This document shows positions 6,055-12,642 of a DNA stretch of 25,108 bases, piece by piece. Source of the DNA: an uncultured Oscillospiraceae bacterium (GTDB lineage: Bacteria; Bacillota_A; Clostridia; Oscillospirales; Acutalibacteraceae); contig CAJUNS010000037.1 of the NCBI GenBank assembly GCA_910587995.1, positions 1 to 25,108 of the forward strand, in the 5' to 3' direction. How positions within the stretch are numbered: position 1 is the stretch's first letter; the number at the start of each line of letters is the position of its first letter. Made by a program: the position numbers and the translations under genes. The notes beneath the pieces were generated by a model, which was not told the DNA's origin, ran no database searches, and worked only from the letters and a program-made list of their open reading frames with translations.

Positions 6055-7101
6055 ATGAAAATAAACGTAAACACCAGCCGCTCCTATACTGTCACCGTGG
6101 AAAAAGGCGTGCTGGACCAGGTGGGCCCTCTCGCCGCCCAGCTGAAAAAGCCCGGCGCAAAGGCCATGCTCATCAGCGACAGCCATGTGATGCCCCTGTA
6201 TGGCCAGCGGGTCCAGGGCTCTTTGGAGAGCGCTGGCTTTCCAGTCCGCTCCTTTGTCTTCCCCGCCGGGGAAGAGCACAAGCAGCTGGCAACCGTAATG
6301 GAAATGTACCGGACCCTGGCGGAAGGGGGCTTCACCCGCACGGATTTCATCGTTGCCCTGGGGGGCGGCGTTACTGGGGACATGGGGGGCTTTGCCGCCG
6401 CTACCTTCCTGCGGGGGATGGACTTCCTCCAAGCGCCCACCAGCCTGGTGGCGCAGGCCGACGCCAGCGTGGGGGGCAAGACCGGCGTGGACCTGCCCTT
6501 TGGAAAGAACCTGGTGGGGGCTTTCCACCAGCCCATTGCCGTGGCCAGCGACCCGGAAGCCCTTGCCACGCTGCCCCCGCGCCATGTGAACGATGGCCTG
6601 GGGGAAGTTATCAAGCACGGCTGCATTGCGGACCCAGCGCTGTTTGAGGCCCTGGACCAGGGGGCGGCCCTGGGAGACTGGGAGGAGGTTGTAGGCCGGT
6701 CCGTGGCCATTAAGCGGGACTTTGTAGAGGCCGATGTGGGAGACAATGGGCGGCGGATGATACTCAACTTTGGCCACACCTGCGGCCATGCTTTGGAAAA
6801 GCTCCACCGGTTCCAGGGGCTGTCCCACGGGGAAGCGGTGGGCATGGGCATGCTGCTGGCCTGCCGGGCCGGGGAAAAGCTGGGTGTAACGGTTCCGGGA
6901 ACCGGGGCGCGCGTCCGCCGGGTGCTGGAGCGGTACGGCCTGCCGGTGGAGCCGGGCTTCTCCTGCCAAGAGATTGTGGAGGCCACGGCCCTGGACAAAA
7001 AGAGCGACGGGGAAACCCTGCGCTTCATTCTCATCAAAGACATAGGGGAGAGCCTTATTTACCCCATGACCCGGGCCCAGCTGCTGGAGGCGCTGGCATA
7101 G
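6055..7101 (+). CDS. aroB: 3-dehydroquinate synthase
   Basis: Cyclises DAHP to 3-dehydroquinate using NAD and a divalent metal, the second shikimate-pathway step. The 348-residue protein has the NAD-binding GGGVTGDMGGFAAATF stretch, PTSLVAQADASVGGKTG, GLGEVIKHG with metal ligand Glu184, NFGHTCGH (His241/His245) and LSHGEAVGMGM with His258. The ATG at 6055 follows AAAGGAAG. It lies 70 bp after tyrA with no terminator between and is the last gene of the aroF-tyrA-aroB unit. No aroA, aroC, aroD/aroQ or pheA is in the window. Confidence 0.96.
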   Translation: MKINVNTSRSYTVTVEKGVLDQVGPLAAQLKKPGAKAMLISDSHVMPLYGQRVQGSLESAGFPVRSFVFPAGEEHKQLATVMEMYRTLAEGGFTRTDFIVALGGGVTGDMGGFAAATFLRGMDFLQAPTSLVAQADASVGGKTGVDLPFGKNLVGAFHQPIAVASDPEALATLPPRHVNDGLGEVIKHGCIADPALFEALDQGAALGDWEEVVGRSVAIKRDFVEADVGDNGRRMILNFGHTCGHALEKLHRFQGLSHGEAVGMGMLLACRAGEKLGVTVPGTGARVRRVLERYGLPVEPGFSCQEIVEATALDKKSDGETLRFILIKDIGESLIYPMTRAQLLEALA

Positions 7102-7122
7102 GGGGAAGGTTCCCCATAGGGA

Positions 7123-7149
7123 GGGAGAGCTTCGGCTCTCTCTTTTTTT
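7123..7149 (+). terminator. Terminator of the aroF-tyrA-aroB unit
   Basis: GAGAGC-TTCG-GCTCTC, extended by a G-T and a G-C pair, with a stable UUCG tetraloop and seven T residues. A separate small palindrome GGGGAA-GG-TTCCCC lies between it and the aroB stop. Confidence 0.92.
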
Positions 7150-7171
7150 GTAAAAATACCGCGATGTACTC

Positions 7172-7200
7172 TTGACAATCGATGTACTATGTGGTACGAT
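7172..7200 (+). promoter_or_regulatory. Promoter and likely PadR operator
   Basis: TTGACA (7172-7177), a 17-bp spacer and TACGAT (7195-7200). GATGTACT is repeated at 7163-7170 and 7181-7188, with GATGTGTA at 7198-7205, so repeats flank both promoter boxes. The predicted start is almost at the ribosome site, so the mRNA leader is very short. PadR proteins usually bind ATGT-rich repeats at their own promoter, which fits autoregulation. Confidence 0.75.
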
Positions 7201-7221
7201 GTGTATCGAGGAGGCGATAAT

Positions 7222-7554
7222 GTGACGGTTGACGAGTGGAAATCCCAGATCCGCCGGGGAAGCATGGAGCTCTGCGTGCTGGCATTGATCCAAAGCGCCC
7301 CCCGGTACGGCTACGAACTGATCAGCAGCCTGGAGGGCTGGCCGATCCTTTCCGCCAAAGAGAGCACCATCTACCCGCTGCTGCGCCGCCTGATGAAGGA
7401 GGGCTTTCTGACCTCCTTCTGGCAGGAAACAGCCGAGGGCCTTCCGCCCCGGAAGTACTACAGCATTACCCCGGCGGGCCAGGACTATTTGGCCGCCATG
7501 TGGGCGGAGTGGGACAATTTAGTGGCGGCCATGGCCGCCGTGAAGGGAGAATGA
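7222..7554 (+). CDS. PadR-family transcriptional regulator
   Basis: A 110-residue DNA-binding protein with a winged-helix PadR domain over nearly its full length. RRGSMELCVLALIQSAPRYG and YELISSL form the first helices, STIYPLLRRLMKEGFL is the recognition helix region, and PRKYYSITPAGQDYL is the wing and start of the dimerisation helix. I chose the GTG at 7222 because AGGAGG (7209-7214) lies seven bases upstream. An in-frame ATG at 7189 would overlap the -10 box. It is the first gene of the cluster and overlaps no neighbour; the HAAS gene starts 4 bp after its stop. PadR proteins of this size commonly repress linked membrane or efflux genes; the inducer is unknown. Confidence 0.9.
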   Translation: MTVDEWKSQIRRGSMELCVLALIQSAPRYGYELISSLEGWPILSAKESTIYPLLRRLMKEGFLTSFWQETAEGLPPRKYYSITPAGQDYLAAMWAEWDNLVAAMAAVKGE

Positions 7555-7558
7555 AGAG

Positions 7559-8116
7559 ATGACGATGGAAACAAGCCAATATTTGGAGCGGATTGAGCGG
7601 TACCTGCGGCCCCTGCCTGTGGCCGAACGGGTGGACATTGTGGCGGAAATCAAAAGTGAAATGCTGGAGCTGGAGGCCGCGGGCATGCCGCCCCAGGAAA
7701 TCGCCGCCCGGCTGGGCACGCCAGAGGAGCTGGCGCGGGGCTACCTGGGAGAGGCCATTGTAAAAAGCCCCCGGTTCAGCTTGCGGAAGCTGGGGGCGGT
7801 TGCCGCCTTTTACAGCCTGGCGGGGGCGGCGTGGCTGTTTATTCTGCCGGTTACCAGCATTTGCGGGGTCAGCTTTATGTTGTGCGGCCCGTTGGCGGCT
7901 TTGGCGGGAATTGTAAAATTCGGGGCCCACTTGCTGGGCTTTGAGATGCCCTGGGTGGTCTTTCAGATAGGCGGCTATACCCTGGGGCCGGCGCTGGCGC
8001 TGGTGTGTTCGGTGATAGTTGGGGCCCTGCTGTTTGTGGCGGGCCGGCTCCTTTGGAGCCTCACCGTAGCGATTGTGCGGCGGATTGCCGCTGAGAAGTC
8101 CCGGATGAAGGGCTAA
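7559..8116 (+). CDS. HAAS-domain (DUF1700-type) membrane protein
   Basis: A 185-residue protein. Residues 1 to about 75 are helical and soluble, with the HAAS pattern YLERIERYLRPLP, VDIVAEIKSEML and LGTPEELARGYLG. The rest is hydrophobic, with roughly four membrane segments between residues 80 and 175 and a basic C-terminal end. HAAS domains are typically encoded directly after PadR genes and are thought to relay a membrane signal to them. The order PadR then HAAS here matches that. The start ATG 7559 lies near GGGAGA; ATG 7565 two codons later is an alternative. The family assignment is by pattern and neighbour. Confidence 0.85.
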   Translation: MTMETSQYLERIERYLRPLPVAERVDIVAEIKSEMLELEAAGMPPQEIAARLGTPEELARGYLGEAIVKSPRFSLRKLGAVAAFYSLAGAAWLFILPVTSICGVSFMLCGPLAALAGIVKFGAHLLGFEMPWVVFQIGGYTLGPALALVCSVIVGALLFVAGRLLWSLTVAIVRRIAAEKSRMKG

Positions 8117-8128
8117 GGAGGGCCGCGC

Positions 8129-8812
8129 TTGGATACCATATTGGTGATTGACGATGACCTGCACATCGGCAATCTGTTGGAAGAACTCTTGACCCGGGCG
8201 GGCTACCAGGTCAGGCGGGCCTATTCCGGCACAGAGGCCCTGCTGCTGCTGGAAAGCGCCCCGCCGGATCTGGTGCTCCTGGACCTGATGCTTCCCGGCC
8301 TCTCCGGGGAGGAGCTGCTGCCCCGCATAGAGAATATCCCGGTCATTGTGGTCAGCGCCAAGGCGGGGGTGGACAGCAAGGTGGAGCTTTTGCTGGGGGG
8401 CGCGGCGGACTACATCACCAAACCCTTTGACACCCAAGAGCTGCTGGCCCGGGTGGCGGTGCGGCTGCGGGAGGCCTCCCGGGAGGGCGTCCGCCGGGAA
8501 AAGGACCGGCTGCGCTGGCGGGACCTTACCCTGTGCACAGACACCCACAGCGTCTTTTTGGGGGGCCGGGAGGCGCGGCTGACGCCCACGGAATACGCCA
8601 TCCTCCGCCAGCTGATGCGCAACCCCCGGCAGGTGGTTACCAAGTCTCAGCTGCTGGACAGCATTGCCCAGGACACCCCGGACTGCACGGAAAGCTCCCT
8701 AAAAACCCACATAAGCAACCTGCGCCGGAAGCTGCGCGCGGCGGGGGAGCGGGAGTACATTCAGGCGGTGTGGGGCATAGGCTTCAAGATGAACGGGGAG
8801 GAAAAATCTTGA
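8129..8812 (+). CDS. OmpR/PhoB-family response regulator
   Basis: A 227-residue transcription factor. The receiver domain has acidic residues Asp8-10, phosphoacceptor Asp52 (LVLLDLMLPG), Ser76 and Lys98 (DYITKPF). The C-terminal winged-helix domain has RLTPTEYAILRQLMRNP, then SSLKTHISNLRRKLR and VWGIGFKM. The start is TTG 8129, seven bases after AAGGAGG. It is separated from its likely partner kinase (11669) by the three ABC genes. Its likely target is the repeat cluster at 8819-8848, immediately downstream of this gene. Confidence 0.94.
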   Translation: MDTILVIDDDLHIGNLLEELLTRAGYQVRRAYSGTEALLLLESAPPDLVLLDLMLPGLSGEELLPRIENIPVIVVSAKAGVDSKVELLLGGAADYITKPFDTQELLARVAVRLREASREGVRREKDRLRWRDLTLCTDTHSVFLGGREARLTPTEYAILRQLMRNPRQVVTKSQLLDSIAQDTPDCTESSLKTHISNLRRKLRAAGEREYIQAVWGIGFKMNGEEKS

Positions 8813-8818
8813 CCAAAT

Positions 8819-8848
8819 CTTAACTGTTTTCTTAACCGGTTTCTTAAC
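8819..8848 (+). promoter_or_regulatory. Three CTTAAC direct repeats, candidate response-regulator operator
   Basis: CTTAAC at 8819-8824, 8831-8836 and 8843-8848, exactly 12 bp apart, each preceded by T. They fill the gap between the response regulator and the ABC ATPase. Tandem direct repeats about one helical turn apart are how OmpR-family regulators bind. A possible -10 is TATCCT at 8859-8864 with no recognisable -35, as in activator-dependent promoters. Confidence 0.65.
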
Positions 8849-8892
8849 CCTTTGGGTGTATCCTGTTCTCATCAACACAAGGAGGTATCCCA

Positions 8893-9819
8893 ATGGAATA
8901 TGTACTGCAAACCCAGGCCTTGGGCAAGAACTACCGGAAGTTCACGGCGCTGGAAAACCTGACCATGTCTGTGCCCCGGGGGGCAGTTTACGGTCTGGTG
9001 GGCAAAAACGGCGCGGGAAAAACCACCCTGCTCCGGCTCATCTGCGGCCTGCAAAGGCCCAGCTACGGCACCTACAGCCTCTATGGCCACAACCAGGAGG
9101 ATCCGGATATTATCAAGGCCCGCCGCCGCATGGGCGCGGTGGTAGAGACCCCCTCCATCAGCCTGGACATGAGCGCGGAGAACAACCTAAAGCAGCAGTG
9201 CCGGGTGCTGGGGCTGCCGGATTTCTCCTGCGTTCCGGAGCTGCTGGAGCTGGTTGGGCTGGGCGGCGCGGGGAAGAAAAAGGCGAAAAACTTCTCTTTG
9301 GGCATGCGCCAGCGGCTGGGCATTGCCGTGGCCCTGTGCGGTAGACCGGATTTTTTGGTGCTGGATGAGCCGGTCAACGGCCTGGACCCCCAGGGCATTG
9401 TGGAGGTGCGGGAGCTGGTTCTCAAGCTGAACCGGGAGCGGGACATTACCGTGCTGATTTCCAGCCACATTTTGGAGGAGCTCCACAAGCTGGCCACCCA
9501 CTATGGCTTTATTGATTCCGGCCGGATGCTCCGGCAGATCAGCGCCGAGGAGCTGGAGGCCACCTGCCGCAAGTGCGTGCGGATTGACGTCTCCGACACC
9601 CAGGCCGCGGCTCTGGTGCTGGACGGAATGGAGGCTGAGTACAAAATTCTGGATGGCAAGCAGGTGGACGTATATGACGCGGCCAACACCGGCAAGCTGG
9701 TGCAGGCTCTCAGCGAGGGAGGCTGCGAGGTCTATTCCGTGCAGAACCATGACGAAAGCCTGGAGAGCTACTTTTTGGCCCTGGTGGGTACCGGGAAAGG
9801 GGGCGAGGGCCGTGGGTAA
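8893..9819 (+). CDS. ABC transporter ATP-binding protein (BcrA/lantibiotic-immunity-like)
   Basis: The 308-residue energising subunit of an ABC-2 type exporter. Walker A GKNGAGKTT begins at residue 37, the signature motif FSLGMRQR spans 134-141, Walker B FLVLDEP spans 154-160, and the H-loop is ISSHILEE. The Q-loop position reads VVETPS. The C-terminal 80 or so residues form a non-catalytic extension (ELEATCRKCVRIDVS and onward), as in peptide-immunity ABC ATPases. The start ATG 8893 follows AAGGAGGT. Its end overlaps the first permease start by 8 bp. Substrate is unknown; antimicrobial peptides or membrane-active compounds are a family-based guess. Confidence 0.93.
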   Translation: MEYVLQTQALGKNYRKFTALENLTMSVPRGAVYGLVGKNGAGKTTLLRLICGLQRPSYGTYSLYGHNQEDPDIIKARRRMGAVVETPSISLDMSAENNLKQQCRVLGLPDFSCVPELLELVGLGGAGKKKAKNFSLGMRQRLGIAVALCGRPDFLVLDEPVNGLDPQGIVEVRELVLKLNRERDITVLISSHILEELHKLATHYGFIDSGRMLRQISAEELEATCRKCVRIDVSDTQAAALVLDGMEAEYKILDGKQVDVYDAANTGKLVQALSEGGCEVYSVQNHDESLESYFLALVGTGKGGEGRG

Positions 9820-10720
9820 GCTTCTGGCCGCCAACTGTTTCTCCATGACCCGCTCCAAGCGGTTTTGGCTCGCCCTGTTCATGATGGCCGCCACAGGAGT
9901 GTACATGGCAGCGGACATCAGCAAAATGAAAAAAGTGGCCGACTTCCAGGGCGAGCTGGACTCCGGCCTGTTCCAGTCCGCTATTCTGCTGTTTATTTTG
10001 CTGCCTGCCCTGGGGGCCCTGTTCATCAACACCGATTACCACGACGGCACCATCCGCAACAAGCTCACGGTGGGCCACACCCGTTTGGCGGTATACCTGT
10101 CCAATCTCCTGATGAACTGCGCGGCGGGCGTGCTGTATTTGGCTGCCTATGAGATCGTCTATCTGCTGGTGGGCTTCCCCCTTTTGGGGGGCCTCTCCCG
10201 GCCCCAAGAGTTCCTAATCAAGCTGGGGATGCTGCTTCTGGTGCTTCTGTCCCTCACGGCCATCTTCACCCTGCTGGCCACGCTGATCACCAACCGCTCG
10301 GTGCTGCTGTACTGCGCCCTGCTGGGCATGGGGCTGGTTTTGGCCGCCCAGATAGTCAACGCCAGACTGGCCGCTCCGGAGATGGTGGACGACTACGGCG
10401 GGGTGAGCTACACCACCAACGAGGACGGCACCGTGACCACCCAGTATTTGGACAAAAATGGCGACCCCATCCAGCCGGAGGACATTCCCCGGGTGCCCAA
10501 TCCCTCGTATGTGAAGGAGCCTATGCGCGGCTTCCTGCGCACCGTGAACAACATCCAGCCCGGGGGGCAGCTGGTGGAGATTTTAGAGGACGGCCACCGG
10601 GAGCCGGACGGCGCCACCGCCCAGACCCCCTACTGGCAGCTGGCGGCCTATGCCCTGGCTATGAGCCTGGCCTTCACCGGAGGAGGCATTGTGCTGTTCC
10701 GGCGCAAGGACTTGAAATAG
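9812..10720 (+). CDS. ABC-2 type permease, first of a tandem pair
   Basis: A 302-residue membrane protein starting at GTG 9812 inside the end of the ATPase gene, behind AAAGGGGG. The N-terminus has RSKRFWLALFMMAATGVYM, then a soluble loop and about four membrane helices (LFILLPALGALFINTDYHDG marks a conserved ABC-2 stretch). An unusual extramembrane segment of about 90 residues lies between the penultimate and last helices, containing TNEDG, QYLD, NGDPI, PNPSY and QPGGQLVEILEDGHR. It ends with a helix and FRRKDLK. It is clearly paralogous to the next gene along its length. Together they would form a heterodimeric channel with the ATPase. The longer frame from 9503 is a shadow over the ATPase. 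Confidence 0.9.
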   Translation: MGKLLAANCFSMTRSKRFWLALFMMAATGVYMAADISKMKKVADFQGELDSGLFQSAILLFILLPALGALFINTDYHDGTIRNKLTVGHTRLAVYLSNLLMNCAAGVLYLAAYEIVYLLVGFPLLGGLSRPQEFLIKLGMLLLVLLSLTAIFTLLATLITNRSVLLYCALLGMGLVLAAQIVNARLAAPEMVDDYGGVSYTTNEDGTVTTQYLDKNGDPIQPEDIPRVPNPSYVKEPMRGFLRTVNNIQPGGQLVEILEDGHREPDGATAQTPYWQLAAYALAMSLAFTGGGIVLFRRKDLK

Positions 10721-10732
10721 GGGGGCGGCGGT

Positions 10733-11650
10733 ATGCTTCATCTGTTACACGCAAACTTTTACGCCCTGCTCCGCTCCAAGCGCTTCTGGCTCTCGGCATT
10801 TTTGCTGACAGCCGGCGCGGCCTGGGACGCAATAGCCCAGCGGGGAATGGCCTCTTTAAACGGCGGAGCCCTGCTTGACAGCACCATTGTCAATTGCGCG
10901 GCTTGGCAGTTCATCCTGCTGCCCTGCCTGTGCGGTCTGTTCATCAACACCGATTATCACGACGGCACCATACGCTGCAAGCTCACGGTGGGCCGCAGCC
11001 GGGCCGCGGTATATCTCAGCAACTTCATCACCGTCTACGTCATGGAGCTGCTCTTTATGGCCCTGTCCGTGTCTGCGGTGCTGATTGCCGGTGCGGGGCT
11101 CACCATCGGCAACCCCAAGAACGTGGTTTTGCGGCTGGCCGTGCTTCTGCTGCTGTTTTTGGCCCTCACCGCCATCTGCGTGTTTGCAGCCATGCTCATC
11201 TCCAACCGCTCCGCCCTGGTGGTCTGCGCCATGGTGGGCCTGGGGCTGATGTTCGGCGGGCAGGCAATCTGCCTCGCGCTGGAAAGTCCCAAGGTGATTC
11301 CGAATTACGGCAGCGTGATCATGACCACCAACGAGGACGGGGAGCAGACCATGCAGTACCTGGACAGGGAGGGCAACCCCATCTCAGCGGACGACATTCC
11401 CATGATTCCCAACCCCAGCTATATTGACGAGCCCCTTCAGTCCATTCTCCGCACCGCCAACAACATGCAGCCCGGCGGGCAGCTGTGGGAGATTCTATGG
11501 GATGGCCACCGAATATTCAGCGACGACGGCACCCAGGTGGAGATCATAGAATATACGCCCCGCTGGCAGCTGGCCCTGTACTCTGCTGCCGTGACGCTGC
11601 TCTTTTTGGGCCTGGGCCTGCTGCTCTTCCGCCGCAAAGACCTAAAATGA
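10733..11650 (+). CDS. ABC-2 type permease, second of a tandem pair
   Basis: A 305-residue membrane protein with the same architecture as the preceding permease. It shares RSKRFWL near the N-terminus, LFINTDYHDGTIR-KLTVG, the TNEDG and QYLD residues, PNPSY, NN-QPGGQL-EIL-DGHR and the terminal FRRKDLK. The ATG at 10733 lies 12 bp after the first permease stop, behind a G-rich ribosome site. The extra residues before the last helix (IFSDDGTQVEIIEYTPRW) are less conserved. Clear ancestry by tandem duplication with divergence suggests the two subunits work as a pair. Confidence 0.9.
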   Translation: MLHLLHANFYALLRSKRFWLSAFLLTAGAAWDAIAQRGMASLNGGALLDSTIVNCAAWQFILLPCLCGLFINTDYHDGTIRCKLTVGRSRAAVYLSNFITVYVMELLFMALSVSAVLIAGAGLTIGNPKNVVLRLAVLLLLFLALTAICVFAAMLISNRSALVVCAMVGLGLMFGGQAICLALESPKVIPNYGSVIMTTNEDGEQTMQYLDREGNPISADDIPMIPNPSYIDEPLQSILRTANNMQPGGQLWEILWDGHRIFSDDGTQVEIIEYTPRWQLALYSAAVTLLFLGLGLLLFRRKDLK

Positions 11651-11668
11651 CATAAGTGAGGAATGAAC

Positions 11669-12556
11669 ATGGAGTTCTTGTGGGTTCTGCTGGGGCTGGC
11701 GGCGGTGGTGATCGGGCTGCTGGCGGCGAAGATTTTCCTGATGCGCAAAGCGGCGGGGGAGATTGCCCAGAGTTTGGGGGAAAAGCTGCGCGCCGACACC
11801 AACACCCTCATTGACATTTCCACCCGGGACCGGGCCATGCGGGCCCTGGCGTCCCAAATCAACGGGGAGCTGCGCCGCTTGCAGGTTTTGCGCCGCCGCT
11901 ACCGGCAGGGGGACCTGGAACTGAAAGCCGCGGTCACCAACATTTCCCACGACCTGCGCACGCCTCTTACAGCCATCTGCGGGTACCTGGAGCTTTTGGA
12001 AGGGGAGGAGAAGGCCCCGAAAGCGGCGGAATACCTGGAAATCATCCAGGGCCGGGCCCTGCTGCTGCGCCAGCTGACGGAGGAGCTGTTCCGCTACTGC
12101 ATGGTGCTCAGCGACCCGGGGGACCTTGCGCCGGAGCCCATCAGCCTAAACGCCGTGCTGGAAAGCTCCCTGGCGGCGTTCTACGCGGAGCTGACCGGGC
12201 GGGGCGTCCAGCCGGTGGTCCATATGCCCCCGGAGAAGGTGGTGCGGCGGCTGGACCGGGCGGCCCTCTCCCGTGTGTTCTCCAACCTCTTAAGCAATGC
12301 CGCCAAGTACAGCGATGGCGACCTGGAGATTACCCTGACCCCAGGCGGGGCGGTGGTTTTTGCCAATTCCAGCCGGTCCCTAAGCAGCGTGGAGGTGCAA
12401 AAGCTCTTCGACCGCTTTTACACGGTGGAGGCGGCGCGCAAGTCCACTGGGCTGGGGCTGTCCATTGCCCGTGCCCTGGCCGAGCGCATGGGGGGCGAGT
12501 TGGCGGCGGAGTACCGGGAGGGGAAGCTGTACATCACCGCCTATTTCCCCTTATAG
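11669..12556 (+). CDS. Sensor histidine kinase, short-sensor type
   Basis: A 295-residue kinase with one N-terminal membrane helix (LWVLLGLAAVVIGLLAA) and almost no extracellular part. A linker and coiled-coil follow, then the H-box NISHDLRTPLTAI with His94, the N-box NLLSNAAKYS with Asn210, FDRFYTVEAARKSTGLGLSIA and a C-terminal ATPase end. With so little exposed sequence it probably senses through the neighbouring ABC transporter, as in Bce-like systems; that is inference. I prefer ATG 11669, six bases after GAGGA, over ATG 11663, which sits against the ribosome site. It is the last gene of the cluster and likely phosphorylates the regulator at 8129. Confidence 0.92.
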   Translation: MEFLWVLLGLAAVVIGLLAAKIFLMRKAAGEIAQSLGEKLRADTNTLIDISTRDRAMRALASQINGELRRLQVLRRRYRQGDLELKAAVTNISHDLRTPLTAICGYLELLEGEEKAPKAAEYLEIIQGRALLLRQLTEELFRYCMVLSDPGDLAPEPISLNAVLESSLAAFYAELTGRGVQPVVHMPPEKVVRRLDRAALSRVFSNLLSNAAKYSDGDLEITLTPGGAVVFANSSRSLSSVEVQKLFDRFYTVEAARKSTGLGLSIARALAERMGGELAAEYREGKLYITAYFPL

Positions 12557-12566
12557 AGCAAACAAG

Positions 12567-12599
12567 AAGACCGCAGGTCCCAAAAGGACTTGCGGTCTT
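12567..12599. terminator. Hairpin between convergent genes
   Basis: Fourteen-bp stem (AAGACCGCAGGTCC with GGACTTGCGGTCTT, one G-T pair) and a CAAAA loop, between the kinase and the convergent surface-protein gene. No clean T-run on either side, so termination efficiency is uncertain. Confidence 0.65.
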
Positions 12600-12642
12600 G
12601 CTGTATGCTTGGTCAAGGGAAAGCCGGGGAATCAGCCTCCGG

